Both the position numbers and the translations under genes were made by a program. A stretch of 64,000 nucleotides of DNA from Hysterangium stoloniferum (taxonomy: Eukaryota > Basidiomycota > Agaricomycetes > Hysterangiales > Hysterangiaceae): contig WHVD01000014.1 in NCBI GenBank assembly GCA_015178975.1, forward strand, positions 496,001 to 560,000, in the 5' to 3' direction. Of the stretch, positions 45,044 to 54,813 are shown one piece after another; the stretch's first letter is position 1; every line of letters starts with the position of its first letter. The notes beneath the pieces were generated by a model. It was not told the origin of the DNA. It saw only the letters and a program-made list of their open reading frames with translations, and searched no databases.

Positions 45044-45325
45044 ATGCAATTCATTCGTCTTTCTGTTGTCTTCAGCCTCATTGCTTTCGTTGCGGCAATG
45101 CCTAACACCCCATTTTCTACAAAAGCAAAAAGTCATGCTGCGCTTAAAGGCTTGAGTAAGTTTTTTTTAGATTGAATAAGATAAATCCATTTCTAAACCA
45201 ACACTTCAGAAGGTTGCGGGGAGGTTTAAATTCCTGAGATCTCGCTGAAAGGCTGTTGTCCCGCAGGTGGTCAGTTTTTAAAATGGCAAGAGATGATATT
45301 ATGTTCTGACTGCATATAATCACAG
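45044..45325 (+). pseudogene. small secreted cysteine-rich protein, copy 3 (broken)
   Basis: Exon 1 45044-45155 keeps the signal peptide. A 1-nt deletion followed by a 1-nt insertion shifts the frame across the codons of the first Cys pair, so the CC is lost while the frame recovers. Exon 2 (from 45210) hits TAA after KGCGEV, where copy 1 has CAA. The later exon sequences are still recognisable. Confidence 0.75.
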
Positions 45326-45399
45326 TCCCTTATTGTAACGCCTAATATGTGCTAGGAGGCGATTGACTAAATTTGTTCCACAATATTAATGTAGAACGA

Positions 45400-45960
45400 C
45401 TCTTGTGAAAAATAACTTCAAGTATCTTCAAAAGACTAACCACAGTGAATGAACACAAGTACCAAAATCTCAAGTAGTGAACCAGCGCTCGGCATGAACA
45501 TTTTGTAGCATCAGCTTGGTTCCTCCTTAAAAAGGTTGTTTTTCGGAAGGATAACGACAGCCTGATTGTTGCAATAAAGAATGATGGGATTTTTGAACGG
45601 GCGAGAAATTTCTCTTAGAAAAGAACGGATCCACCAAGCCTCTGTAGTCGTGTGTGTTGCAGTAATGAATTCGGCCCCGGCACTGGATAAAGTGACTGGT
45701 CTATGCTTGTTCGAACTCCAAAATACCCCATCTCCGTCAATAATGAATACTTATCAAGGAATCACAATGGCGATCGTACGGTGTCCCAACTGGATTGGGT
45801 CTGAAAAAACTTTCATACTATGTTGTAGGCATTACCTAGTCCCCAAGCCATGAGAAATGTTTCTTCAATATGTCACGAAATCGGGGCAGAATTTGGCAGG
45901 CTGAAGCAATCAACTATTGTTTTGATATAGGCACCTTGTGCGGATAAAATTGTATTTCGG
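45400..45960 (-). pseudogene. copia RNase H relic linked to SSP copy 3
   Basis: Inverted counterpart of 47,400-47,930; the minus strand carries the same RNase H remnant with stops. Together with 46,000-46,142 it forms the left arm of a palindrome. Confidence 0.6.
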
Positions 45961-46203
45961 CGCGGTTTCCATTTACTTCAATGCTCAATAACTAGTGAAA
46001 TTCACCCAGATCCTTCACTTTACAATATGACTTAAATTGCGCCTTAACTTGGTCAATTGCCACCTTCTAATTTGCCAACAAGACCTCTAGTTTTCCTGAA
46101 AAAATTTCAGTTCTTTTTGTCAACAGATAACAGGGATCTCACAAAATATGGCTCATGATCGAAGAATGATCGAAGGTGAATCCAGAAGAGGGTTGAATTT
46201 TAT

Positions 46204-46791
46204 GTGTATTCACTGAAAGAGTCTGCCCAACGCCTTGGTTCTCCCTTCATCGCTTCGCACAATGTACTTCTCATGCAAAGTTCTGAAGTTCCCTGGAGGC
46301 CATCAAAAGTACGAGGTGCAACGACATTGTCTACTGTGATGGCCTGGAAGGCATGGTGCGTGCCTCAACACCACTCACTGGTCATCTTTATCAATCAGCA
46401 CCGCCTATCAGATTGGGCCTGTTTATACGATGGCACCACCAAGCTACTTACTTGCTTCTGTTTATTAGCCCATGGGCATATTATAATCGCCATGAATCAG
46501 AATTACCCCCCGGATACGCATCTATGTCATGAAGACCTGAAGAATGATGGTGATCCCCATATATGCAGGGAATCGAACCTCACAACCCAGAATGTTGTAC
46601 TTATCATCTCCCGAGTATACTGTGGTATGGCACCTGCTGTATCTGAGGACTGTTTATGGTTACAGGAAGGATGTTATCATCGGTTGGGGCATTGGAACAC
46701 AGAAGGGAGGTGCCAATGCCCATACAAAGAGGAGTTTAAACAGGTGGTCCCATTGTACAGACAGGCCAATATGATAGGCAGCGCTGATTGA
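46204..46791 (+). CDS. unrecognised 195-codon ORF in the palindrome centre
   Basis: The longest non-retroviral open frame of the cluster lies over a foldback element. The product has several Cys/His residues (HGHIIIAMNQNYPPDTHLCHEDL...) and no recognised domain. A degraded homologue is at 19,855-20,090. Because the frame runs through one inverted-repeat arm and into the other, it may be fortuitous. Confidence 0.25.
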   Translation: MYSLKESAQRLGSPFIASHNVLLMQSSEVPWRPSKVRGATTLSTVMAWKAWCVPQHHSLVIFINQHRLSDWACLYDGTTKLLTCFCLLAHGHIIIAMNQNYPPDTHLCHEDLKNDGDPHICRESNLTTQNVVLIISRVYCGMAPAVSEDCLWLQEGCYHRLGHWNTEGRCQCPYKEEFKQVVPLYRQANMIGSAD

Positions 46792-46920
46792 TAAAGACGA
46801 CCAGTGAGTGGCGTTGAGGCACGTACCATACCTTCCAAGTTATCACAGGAGACAATGTCATTGCATCTCGTACTTTTGATGATCTCCAGGGAACTTTGCA
46901 TGAGAAGTGCCTTTTTAAGC
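46262..46920. repeat. foldback element at the centre of palindrome 1
   Basis: The left arm 46262-46450 (CTTCTCATGCAAAGTTC, GTACGAGGTGCAACGACATTGTC, GTGCGTGCCTCAAC, CACTCACTGGTC) is mirrored by 46725-46915 (GAACTTTGCATGAGAAG, GACAATGTCATTGCATCTCGTAC, GTTGAGGCACGTACC). Arms of about 190 bp flank a spacer of about 275 bp. Confidence 0.75.
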
Positions 46921-47359
46921 GATTGTTGAAAAAGGAAATCTTATAGCGTAGTAGATGTGTAGAATATGATCGTATAATCGACTGCCCTACTATACAGTAA
47001 TAACATCGTTTATATACATTTTCTCGACTACACAGGCGCCGGGGGAGTCGGGGTGATATGCCCGAGAATAAGTAACGGAAAAAAACTCTCGGGTCATATT
47101 ACCCCCCTTGATCGGTAGAAATAGCAACGGTGCTTTCTTCACCTTCCAACAGCGATAAGGGGAAAACCAAGGGGTTGGACAGACTCTACCAGTACACATA
47201 AAGTTTGACGTTGTTCTGGATTCATGCGAAGCTTCGATCATGAGCCGGATTACGTGAAGTCCCTGTTATCTGTTGACAAAAAGAAATAGAGGTTTTGCAG
47301 GCGAACTAGAAGGCGGCAGTGGACCAAATTAAGGCGCAATTTAAGTCATACTAATTTTT

Positions 47360-47930
47360 TGAAGTGACGGATCTGGGTGAATTTCACTAGTTATTGGGCA
47401 TTAAGGTAGAACAAAACTGCGCTGAAAATACAATTTCATTCACACAGGGCGCCTATATCAAAATAACAGTTTAATGCTGCAACATTCAAAATTCTCGCTG
47501 GTTTCGTGACATGTTGAGGAGACGTCTCATGGCCTGGGGACTAGAAAATGCTTACTACATAGTATGAAAGTTTTAGAATTTCAGACCTAATCCAGTTGGG
47601 ACACCGTACAATCGCCATTTTTATTTCTGGATAAGAATTTAATCTTCATTATTGACGAAGAGGAGTTCGAACAAGCAAAGACTCGTTCACTTTGTTCAGT
47701 GCCGAGGCGAATTCATTGCTGCAACACGCGACTAAAGTGGCTTGGTGGATCCGTTCTTTTCTGGAAGAGATTTCTCGCTCGCCCAAATACCCTATCACTC
47801 TCTATTGCGACAATCACATTGTCGTTATCCTCACAAAAAACCACCTTTTTAAGGAGGAACCAAGCTGATGTTACAAAATGTTTATGCCGAGCGCTGGTTC
47901 ACTACCTGAGATTTTGGTACTTGTGCTGAT
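47360..47930 (+). pseudogene. copia RT C-terminus and RNase H relic
   Basis: FFEVTDLGEFH-stop-LLGIKVEQNCAENTIS and FTQGAYIK are the end of a copia RT (pattern TDLGEL.xxLLGI). From 47,690, SSAEANSLLQHATKVAWWIR, SFLEEISRSPKYPITLYCDN and ILTKNHLFKEE give copia RNase H (TAEAE, CDN, N.xF motifs). It ends in a stop at 47,867 and no longer encodes an enzyme. Confidence 0.8.
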
Positions 47931-48032
47931 TCACTGTGGTTAGTCCTTTGAAGATACTTGAAGTTATTTTTCACAAGTGTCGTCTACATTAATATTATGG
48001 ACCCAATTTAGTCAATCGCCTCCTGACAAATA

Positions 48033-48330
48033 TTAGGCGTCACAATAAAAAGCTGTGATCACATATAGTCAGAACATAAAGATCATCTCTTGCAATTTTA
48101 AAAACTGACCCTGTGGAGGACAACAGTTTTTCGGCGGGTTCTCAGGAATTTGAACTTTTGGGCAACGTTCTGATGTGTTGGTTTAGAAATGTATATTTTA
48201 TTCAGTCTAGAACAAACTTACTCAAGCTTTTAGCGCAGCACTTATTTGCCTTTGGAGTAAGTACGGTATTGGGCGTTGCCGCAGCGAAAGCTATAAGACC
48301 GAAGACAACAGAAAGACGAATGAATTGCAT
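48033..48330 (-). CDS. small secreted cysteine-rich protein, copy 4
   Basis: Three exons: 48222-48330, 48110-48169 and 48033-48052; product 62 aa. The signal peptide MQFIRLSVVFGLIAFAAAT is followed by a mature part with six cysteines in the family order CC (KCC), C (RCP), CC (NCCPP) and C (YCDA). Splice sites: GTAAGT/ATCAG and GTCAGT/CACAG. The frame is intact. It faces copy 3 across palindrome 1. It is diverged from copies 5 and 6 mainly in the mature region. Function unknown; secretion is inferred from the signal peptide. Confidence 0.72.
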
Positions 48331-48628
48331 TTTGGTTGTTTCGGAGCAGTTGAACGTAAGTTGGTTTATGTAGAGAGCTGGGTGGGTAGTTTTTTGCATA
48401 CATGAGACTTTGATGTCAGATATAGGAAGGTGTGGATAATTCGTTTTCTTGGATAATGAATACTCGACCGAACTCATTCAAGGTCGCACACGAAGCACCT
48501 CGTTCTCTTAGACATTTTCCTTGTGCCACTTTATTGTCATTACCTTTTTTCTTTGTTAGCCCAAATTGTATCTCTGGTTAGTATAAATGTGAACCATTTT
48601 TGTTAATTGCGCCTCAGCCATTTGCCTT

Positions 48629-48839
48629 CATCAGGGATTTGGGAGTGTCTACACCCATTATGTAGACTCCCTAGCCTCCCTAGCCTCCCTAGATCTATAG
48701 TAAGCTTTCATACCGACTAGTAAATAGGGATCTCGCAAAAGTAGTGTGTCTAGCCGTGTTTAGCCGAGCTAGCTAGCTCTCCTAGATAGCTCTAGACAAT
48801 ATAGACGGCATACTTACTGATCTTCCCACTTTCCTGATG
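48629..48839 (+). mobile_element. MITE family X, copy 2
   Basis: 211 bp, CATCAGGGATTTGGGA...TCCCACTTTCCTGATG. The right flank is TA and the left is TT. It has extra short duplications (TAGCCTCCC repeated) relative to copy 1. Confidence 0.82.
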
Positions 48840-49038
48840 TATCAAAGCTGACTGAAGGGTTGAGGTTACAAAACATTCATGCAGAGCGCTGGTTCATCAG
48901 CTGCGTAAGGCTTGATTTTGGTTTTCGCACTCTTTCACTGTGGTTAATCCTTTGAAGACACACGAAGTTTATTTTTCCCAAATGTTGTTCTACATATCTG
49001 TTACGAAAATAACTGGGTCAATCGCCTCTTAGCCCATT

Positions 49039-49339
49039 TTAGGCGCGGCATTTAGGAACTGTGATTATTTTAGTCAGAACATGAAGATCATCGTCTCAGT
49101 GCAATCTTAAAAACTCACCGCCTGCGGGGCAACAATTATGTGCCGGCCCCACCGGGTCCGTGGTAGGTTTGCAAGCCGCTGAAGTAATTGGTTTAGAAAT
49201 TTACATATCTCATTCAAACTAGAGCCAACTTACGCCAACTTTTTTGACAGCATCCTGCGCGTTCAGCAAGTTCGGGTTGGGGCGTTGCCGCGGCCAATGC
49301 AAAGAGGCCGAATACAACAGAAAGACGAATGAATTGCAT
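49039..49339 (-). CDS. small secreted cysteine-rich protein, copy 5
   Basis: Three exons: 49234-49339, 49119-49178 and 49039-49058; product 61 aa, coding sequence identical by eye to copy 6. Signal peptide MQFIRLSVVFGLFALAAAT; mature part begins near PQPELAERAG. Cysteines in order CC (GCCQ), C (ACKP), CC (NCCPAG), C (KCRA). Intron 2 has the consensus donor GTGAGT, unlike copies 1 and 4. A TATA box (TATAAAAAGG on the minus strand) lies about 90 nt upstream. It is divergent from copy 6 across palindrome 2. Confidence 0.75.
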
Positions 49340-49639
49340 TCTGGTTGTTTAAGAGGACTTTGAATAGTAACTTGGTTTATGTGGGAGTTGGAGCATTGAG
49401 AGCTATTTCCTTGCCTTTTTATAAGAAATAGAAACTTCTTTTTCTTCTATAACATGTTGTAGAAGGTATAGAGCCTCCTGATGCGTAATACTATTTTACT
49501 AATGTGAAGATTTTTGTTTCTTTTCCCCCTTTTTTGGCCTTTCACCAGCTGTCCCGTCGATCCGCCGCAGCATAATATCAGCTGCTTCCTTCGGGTATTT
49601 CTTCTTCTTTTGTTCATAATTATTCCTCCTCTCCAAGAT

Positions 49640-49870
49640 CTTTTCTCCCTAATCAGTGATAGCTCGGTTTATGCCGGGAGTTGGGTGGCTAGTTGTCTAC
49701 ATCCTTGAGACCTGCTGTCTTGCCCCGTATATGGGAAATGGATGATTCGCTTTTATGGATAATATGAGATAAGGATATGGCGGCATAGATTTGGACGAAA
49801 TGCCTTTGGGAGATCATCAGGCAATCACAGGGGTAGAGAGCGGGGGAACCTCATAATTTTTATCTAATCT
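49640..49870 (-). repeat. detached SSP 5' leader sequence
   Basis: The minus strand reads GATGTAGACAACTAGCCACCCAACTC..., the leader seen directly before SSP copy 1, but no SSP coding exon follows. The same is true in the other arm at about 52,870-52,950. This is the remnant of a further SSP copy. Confidence 0.5.
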
Positions 49871-50039
49871 ATTAGGATCTCACTGAGGTCTTCTTCGGGA
49901 TTTTTCAACTTTGATAAGTCTGTAGGATGTTGTGGAAGGTGTTGAGCCTTGGCAGGAGGTCTTGGCACTTGACAACTATTTTACTGATGGGAAAATTTGG
50001 GTTTCTTGTTCCCGCACCATGGCATATTGTCAATTTCGT

Positions 50040-50830
50040 TATTAACACTGTGATCATCAATATGACCTTCATGAACATTTCGAAGAAGCACATTACTTGT
50101 GTTCAGGTTGTTCAATGGGAAGTTGCCTATCGTGTATTATTCCTATATTATAATATATTAATGAATGATGTCTTTTATCCAGGTCTTCAAGAACGAAGCA
50201 GGACTCCACAAATATAACTACCAAAAACATTACAGGATTAATCCCTGCCGCCGCGTTTTCCGCAGTCACAGTGACCTCGACTCCCATCGTGATTCCTCCG
50301 CCCACACTCTTCCACGCACAATCCGTAATGTGTCCTGAAAATATTGTGAAAAAGGCTTGATCTCCAGGTCCACCCTCTTTGAATTCCCCATTTCGAATCA
50401 GGCTCTTCCTCCGGTACAGAACCCAACCGCAGCGTGGCCGTTGCCCGCGTGGAAGCTCATCACTGGTCCCAAGCAGAGGCCACTGGACGTTAATGGAATG
50501 GTTACGCGTACGAATCTTTCCTCTGGCATGGGACGTTTGGGGCTTTGGGGTCTCTCAATGTACATCTACAAACCCAAGATCAGACTAAGATTTGTATGCG
50601 ATCGTGCAGCTTATGGGACAGAATTTAGTGTATTGAGTTCTTTGACCCAGCCTGTTGAGAGTGAGAAACGTTGGGTTAATAGGTTCAGGGGTTCACAATG
50701 CCATGGATGCGCTTGTCAGGGTGTTACAGAGGCTTGGCATAAAGGCCTGAATGTCTCTGGAATGCGACTTTTAAGTCAGTTATATTATATTCACGATCCG
50801 ATTTATTCTCACGGAGTGTATTGAGATACG
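50040..50830 (+). pseudogene. decayed duplicate of the C2H2 zinc-finger gene
   Basis: ATGACCTTCATGAACATTTCGAAGAAGCACATTACTTGTG, intron 1, ATCCAGGTCTTCAAGAACG and later blocks (CTCATCACTGGTCCC, TTGAGTTCTTTGACCCAGCC, GGTTAATAGGTTCAGGG) follow the order of 18,340-19,080. Numerous indels and stops break the frame, and the N-terminal fingers are missing. Homology continues through the 3' flank to about 51,740. Confidence 0.85.
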
Positions 50831-51740
50831 AGCGTTGAACTGGAGCGAGTGGAGCCGTGTGTATACGAACGTTGAACTGGAGCGAGTGGAGTCGTGTATA
50901 TGATGCAATAGGTGATCCATATTATGATGCGACTTATGATCTATTGATCCACTTAGGTGGATAAACTCTATCCACCTGTACGATATAAATATACGAGAAT
51001 TAGCATAACGAACAATAACTTATCTTACACTCGTTAATCTTCAGAGTGTGAGCCTTCTTTGATGGTTTCCATATACTATATCGATTATAAATGACAACCA
51101 TCACGGGTGAGGCGCAAAATGTGTCCGTGTAATTCAGTGGCTGGATATAGCGTATATAATGTATACTGATCTGCTAGACAAGAAAAAAAAAATTTCTGTA
51201 CTGGAAATCTGTTATGGATAGTAGGAGTAAAATCGAGATGTGAAATATGTTCAAAGCAACTTGAGGATCGCGGGGAATACACAATTGGCACAGCACACTG
51301 AGTTTGGGCTTGGTTTCTAAGACTTACAAAACCAGCGATGTGTAGAGTATTGATCTCCTAATGCCGACGACATAAGACTACAACTAATCATGAACATAAT
51401 TTCGAAGTATGGTAATACAATAACACCACGGTTCTTCTGGGAAAGTGCAATGCGAGGGAATCTTGACAGGTGGGAGTGCGATATCAGTCGACTGTAAACC
51501 ATAATACATAACTCATGGCACATTGTAAAATCCAAAGAGCTCTGGAAACACTCGACAGCAAGCAGCTGCGTGGACCTAGGCGAGTTTAATGCATGTCCTT
51601 TCACCTACCCAGAATATTTTATTCCCAATATATCCTTGCCTCACTTTATAGGCTTAATGATGCCACATCCGATCTCATCATGATAGTGTTTAACCTCCTG
51701 TTTGTACGGGCATTAATAGTCTCTCAGTATTTGTGTTCGG
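50830..51740. repeat. duplicated 3' flank of the C2H2 gene; short local tandem repeat
   Basis: Corresponds to 19,080-19,760. Near 50,830-50,895 the segment ACGAACGTTGAACTGGAGCG, followed by AGTGGAGYCGTGT, is present twice in tandem. No gene. Confidence 0.6.
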
Positions 51741-51747
51741 TAGCGAA

Positions 51748-51948
51748 CATCAGGAAAGTGGGATGATCAGTAAGTATGCCGTCTATATTGTCTAGAGCAT
51801 CTAGGAAGAGGTAGCTAGCTCGGCTAGACACGGCTAGACACACTCCTTTCGCCAAATCCCTATTTACTAGTCGGTATAAAAGCTTACTATAGATCTAGGA
51901 GGCTAGGGACGCTACATAATGAGTGTAGACATTCCCAAATCCCTGATG
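51748..51948 (-). mobile_element. MITE family X, copy 3 (inverted)
   Basis: 201 bp, CATCAGGAAAGTGGGA...ATCCCTGATG; reverse orientation relative to copies 1 and 2. Confidence 0.8.
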
Positions 51949-52376
51949 AAGGCAAATGGCTGAGGCACAATTAACAAAAATGGTTCACATTTATACTAAC
52001 CAGAGATACAATTTGGGCTAACAAAGAAAAAAGGTGATGACAATAAAGTGGCACAATGAAAATGTCTAAGAGAACGGAGTGCTTCGTGTACGACCTTGAA
52101 TGAGTTCGGTCAAGTATTCATTATCCATGAAAACGAATTATCCACACTTTCCTATATCTAACATGCAACCAGTAAAAAAGTTTTAAGCGCTAGGCAAGAC
52201 CAGGTGTGCTTATTTGGGGTGTTCCAGACGTTCCACAACGTCCAGGCGCGTTCTAGAATAGGCGGACTGCTTCTGGGAGCGGTCTGGCTCAAAAACTAGT
52301 TTACTGATGAAAACTGTATGTCTCAAAAATGTAGACGATTAGCCACTTAATCTCCTACATAAACCGAGATATCACC
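51949..52376 (+). repeat. direct repeat of 53,947-54,340
   Basis: AAGGCAAATGGCTGAGGC...TAGACGATTAGCCAC recurs almost unchanged at 53,947-54,335. Thus the right arm of palindrome 2 is also part of a direct duplication. Confidence 0.85.
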
Positions 52377-53254
52377 GGGCGAAATGTGGAGTCCTGCTTC
52401 GTTCTTGAAGACCTGGATAAAAGACATCATTCATTAATATATTATAATATAGGAATAATACACGATAGACAACTTCCCATTGAACAACCTGAACACAAGT
52501 AATGTGCTTCTTCGAAATGTTCATGAAGGTCATATTGATGATCACAGTGTTAATAACGAAATTGACAATATGCCATGGTGCGGGAACAAGAAACCCAAAT
52601 TTTCCCATCAGTAAAATAGTTGTCAAGTGCCAAGACCTCCTGCCAAGGCTCAACACCTTCCACAACATCCCACAGACTCATCAAAGTTGAAAAATCCCGA
52701 AGAAGACCTCAGTGAGATCCTAATAGATTAGATAAAAATTATGAGGTTCCCCCGCTCTCTACCCCTGTGATTGCCTGATGGTTCCGAAAGGCATTTCGTC
52801 TAAAGCTGTGCCGCCATAACCTTATCTCATATTATCCATAAAAGCGAATCATCCATTTCCCATATACGGGGCAACACAGCAGGTCTCAAGGATGTAGACA
52901 ACTAGCCACCCAACTCCCGGCATAAACCGAGCTATCACTGATTAGGGAGAAAAGATCTTGGAGAGGAGGAATAATTATGAACAAAAGAAGAAGAAATACC
53001 CGAAGGAAGCAGCTGATATTATGCTGCGGCGGATCGACGGGACAGCTGGTGAAAGGTCAAAAAAGGGGGAAAAGAAACAAAAATCTTCACATTAGTAAAA
53101 TAGTATTACGCATCAGGAGGCTCTATACCTTCTACAACATGTTATAGAAGAAAAAGAAGTTTCTATTTCTTATAAAAAGGCAAGGAAATAGCTCTCAATG
53201 CTCCAACTCCCACATAAACCAAGTTACTATTCAAAGTCCTCTTAAACAACCAGA

Positions 53255-53555
53255 ATGCAATTCATTCGTCTTTCTGTTGTATTCGGCCTCTTTGCATTGG
53301 CCGCGGCAACGCCCCAACCCGAACTTGCTGAACGCGCAGGATGCTGTCAAAAAAGTTGGCGTAAGTTGGCTCTAGTTTGAATGAGATATGTAAATTTCTA
53401 AACCAATTACTTCAGCGGCTTGCAAACCTACCACGGACCCGGTGGGGCCGGCACATAATTGTTGCCCCGCAGGCGGTGAGTTTTTAAGATTGCACTGAGA
53501 CGATGATCTTCATTTTCTGACTAAAATAATCACAGTTCCTAAATGCCGCGCCTAA
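53255..53555 (+). CDS. small secreted cysteine-rich protein, copy 6
   Basis: Three exons: 53255-53360, 53416-53475 and 53536-53555; introns of 55 and 60 bp (donors GTAAGT and GTGAGT). The 61-aa product is the same as copy 5: signal peptide of about 19 residues, then a mature peptide of about 42 residues with CC-C-CC-C. TATA box TATAAAAAGG at 53171. The stop TAA is followed by the tail conserved in all copies (GGGCTAAGAGGCGATTGA). Confidence 0.76.
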
Positions 53556-53754
53556 AATGGGCTAAGAGGCGATTGACCCAGTTATTTTCGTAACAGATAT
53601 GTAGAACAACATTTGGGAAAAATAAACTTCGTGTGTCTTCAAAGGATTAACCACAGTGAAAGAGTGCGAAAACCAAAATCAAGCCTTACGCAGCTGATGA
53701 ACCAGCGCTCTGCATGAACGTTTTGTAACCTCAACCCTTCAGTCAGCTTTGATA

Positions 53755-53946
53755 CATCAGGAAAGTGGGAAGATAAGTAAGTATGCCGTCTATATTGTCT
53801 AGAGCTATCTAGGAGAGCTAGCTAGCTCGGCTAAACACGGCTAGACACACTACTTTTGCGAGATCCCTATTTACTAGTGGTATGAAAGCTTACTATAGAT
53901 CTAGGGAGTCTACATAATGGGTGTAGACACTCCCAAATCCCTGATG
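53755..53946 (-). mobile_element. MITE family X, copy 4 (inverted)
   Basis: 192 bp, mirror of copy 2 within palindrome 2; TA at the left flank. The length difference from copy 2 is due to short internal duplications, so the arms have diverged slightly. Confidence 0.8.
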
Positions 53947-54813
53947 AAGGCAAATGGCTGAGGCGCAATTAACAAAAATGGTTCACATTTATACTAACCA
54001 GAGATACAATTTGGGCTAACAAAGAAAAAAGGTAATGACAATAAAGTGGCACAAGGAAAATGTCTAAGAGAACGGAGTGCTTCGTGTGCGACCTTGAATG
54101 AGTTCGTTCAAGTATTCATTATCCATGAAAACGAATTATTCACACTTTCCTATATCTAACATGCAACCAGTAAAAAAGTTTTAAGCGCTAGGCAAGACCA
54201 AGTGTGCTTATCTGGGTGTTCCAGACGTTCCACAACGTCCAGGCGCGTTCTAGAATGGGCGGACTTCTTCTGGGGCTCAAAAACCAATTTACTGATGAAA
54301 ACTATATGTCTCAAAGATGTAGACAATTAGCACTGGACTCCTTTTTCAAGAAGAAAATACGACTAATACATCACAGAACGCGTTTGACGTTCTTTTACAC
54401 CCGTAGGATGACTGATCACCAGCTGATATCCCTGTGGTTCTGTTAAATATTTTGGGAGTCTTAATGTATGAGGGCAAAGCACACTGTTTTACAACGCTAA
54501 CTACATGACCTTTATATACCCAAATTTACTTAATTCAATCTCAGAATCAATCATCTGAGACAACACGGGAGTTTTGCAGCTTCTATGACTTGCAGACTCC
54601 AACAGGTTCTATGTAGAGAGAGGAGAGACATATTTGCCGTAAATTCGTCTGAAATTGTTAGTCAGTTTGGTTGGACAATTAGATCCACTATCAGGGAACA
54701 ATAACGTTGATACAGTCGGAATCCCGTTTGACGATTCGGGTCGGGCATCCGAGTTTTCGCATCTTGACGTCAAAAATGCGGACCCAAATCTTGGATTATA
54801 TAGTCGCTACACA

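Larger units (their letters stand above)
45000..46142 (+). repeat. left arm of palindrome 1
   Basis: Matches the reverse complement of 47,263-48,390, including SSP copy 3 (plus) against SSP copy 4 (minus), the copia relic, and inner ends CTTTTTGTCAACAGATAACAGGGA and TCCCTGTTATCTGTTGACAAAAAG. Confidence 0.75.
47263..48390 (-). repeat. right arm of palindrome 1
   Basis: Inverted homologue of 45,000-46,142. It contains SSP copy 4 and the best-preserved copia relic. Confidence 0.75.
48416..50213 (+). repeat. left arm of palindrome 2
   Basis: Nearly identical to the reverse complement of 52388-54160. It carries SSP copy 5, MITE X copy 2, a detached SSP leader and the first part of the C2H2 pseudogene. 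Confidence 0.88.
52388..54160 (-). repeat. right arm of palindrome 2
   Basis: Inverted near-identical partner of 48416-50213. The C2H2 pseudogene fragment (52388-52668, minus) is the mirror of 49,930-50,213. The inner breakpoint falls inside the C2H2 sequence (GACTCCACA). Confidence 0.88.

Noticed and set aside
49905..52690. Short ORFs beginning MCFFEMFMKVILMITVL in both arms of palindrome 2
   Set aside because: They are antisense readings of the C2H2 finger sequence and occur in both arms only because of the duplication.
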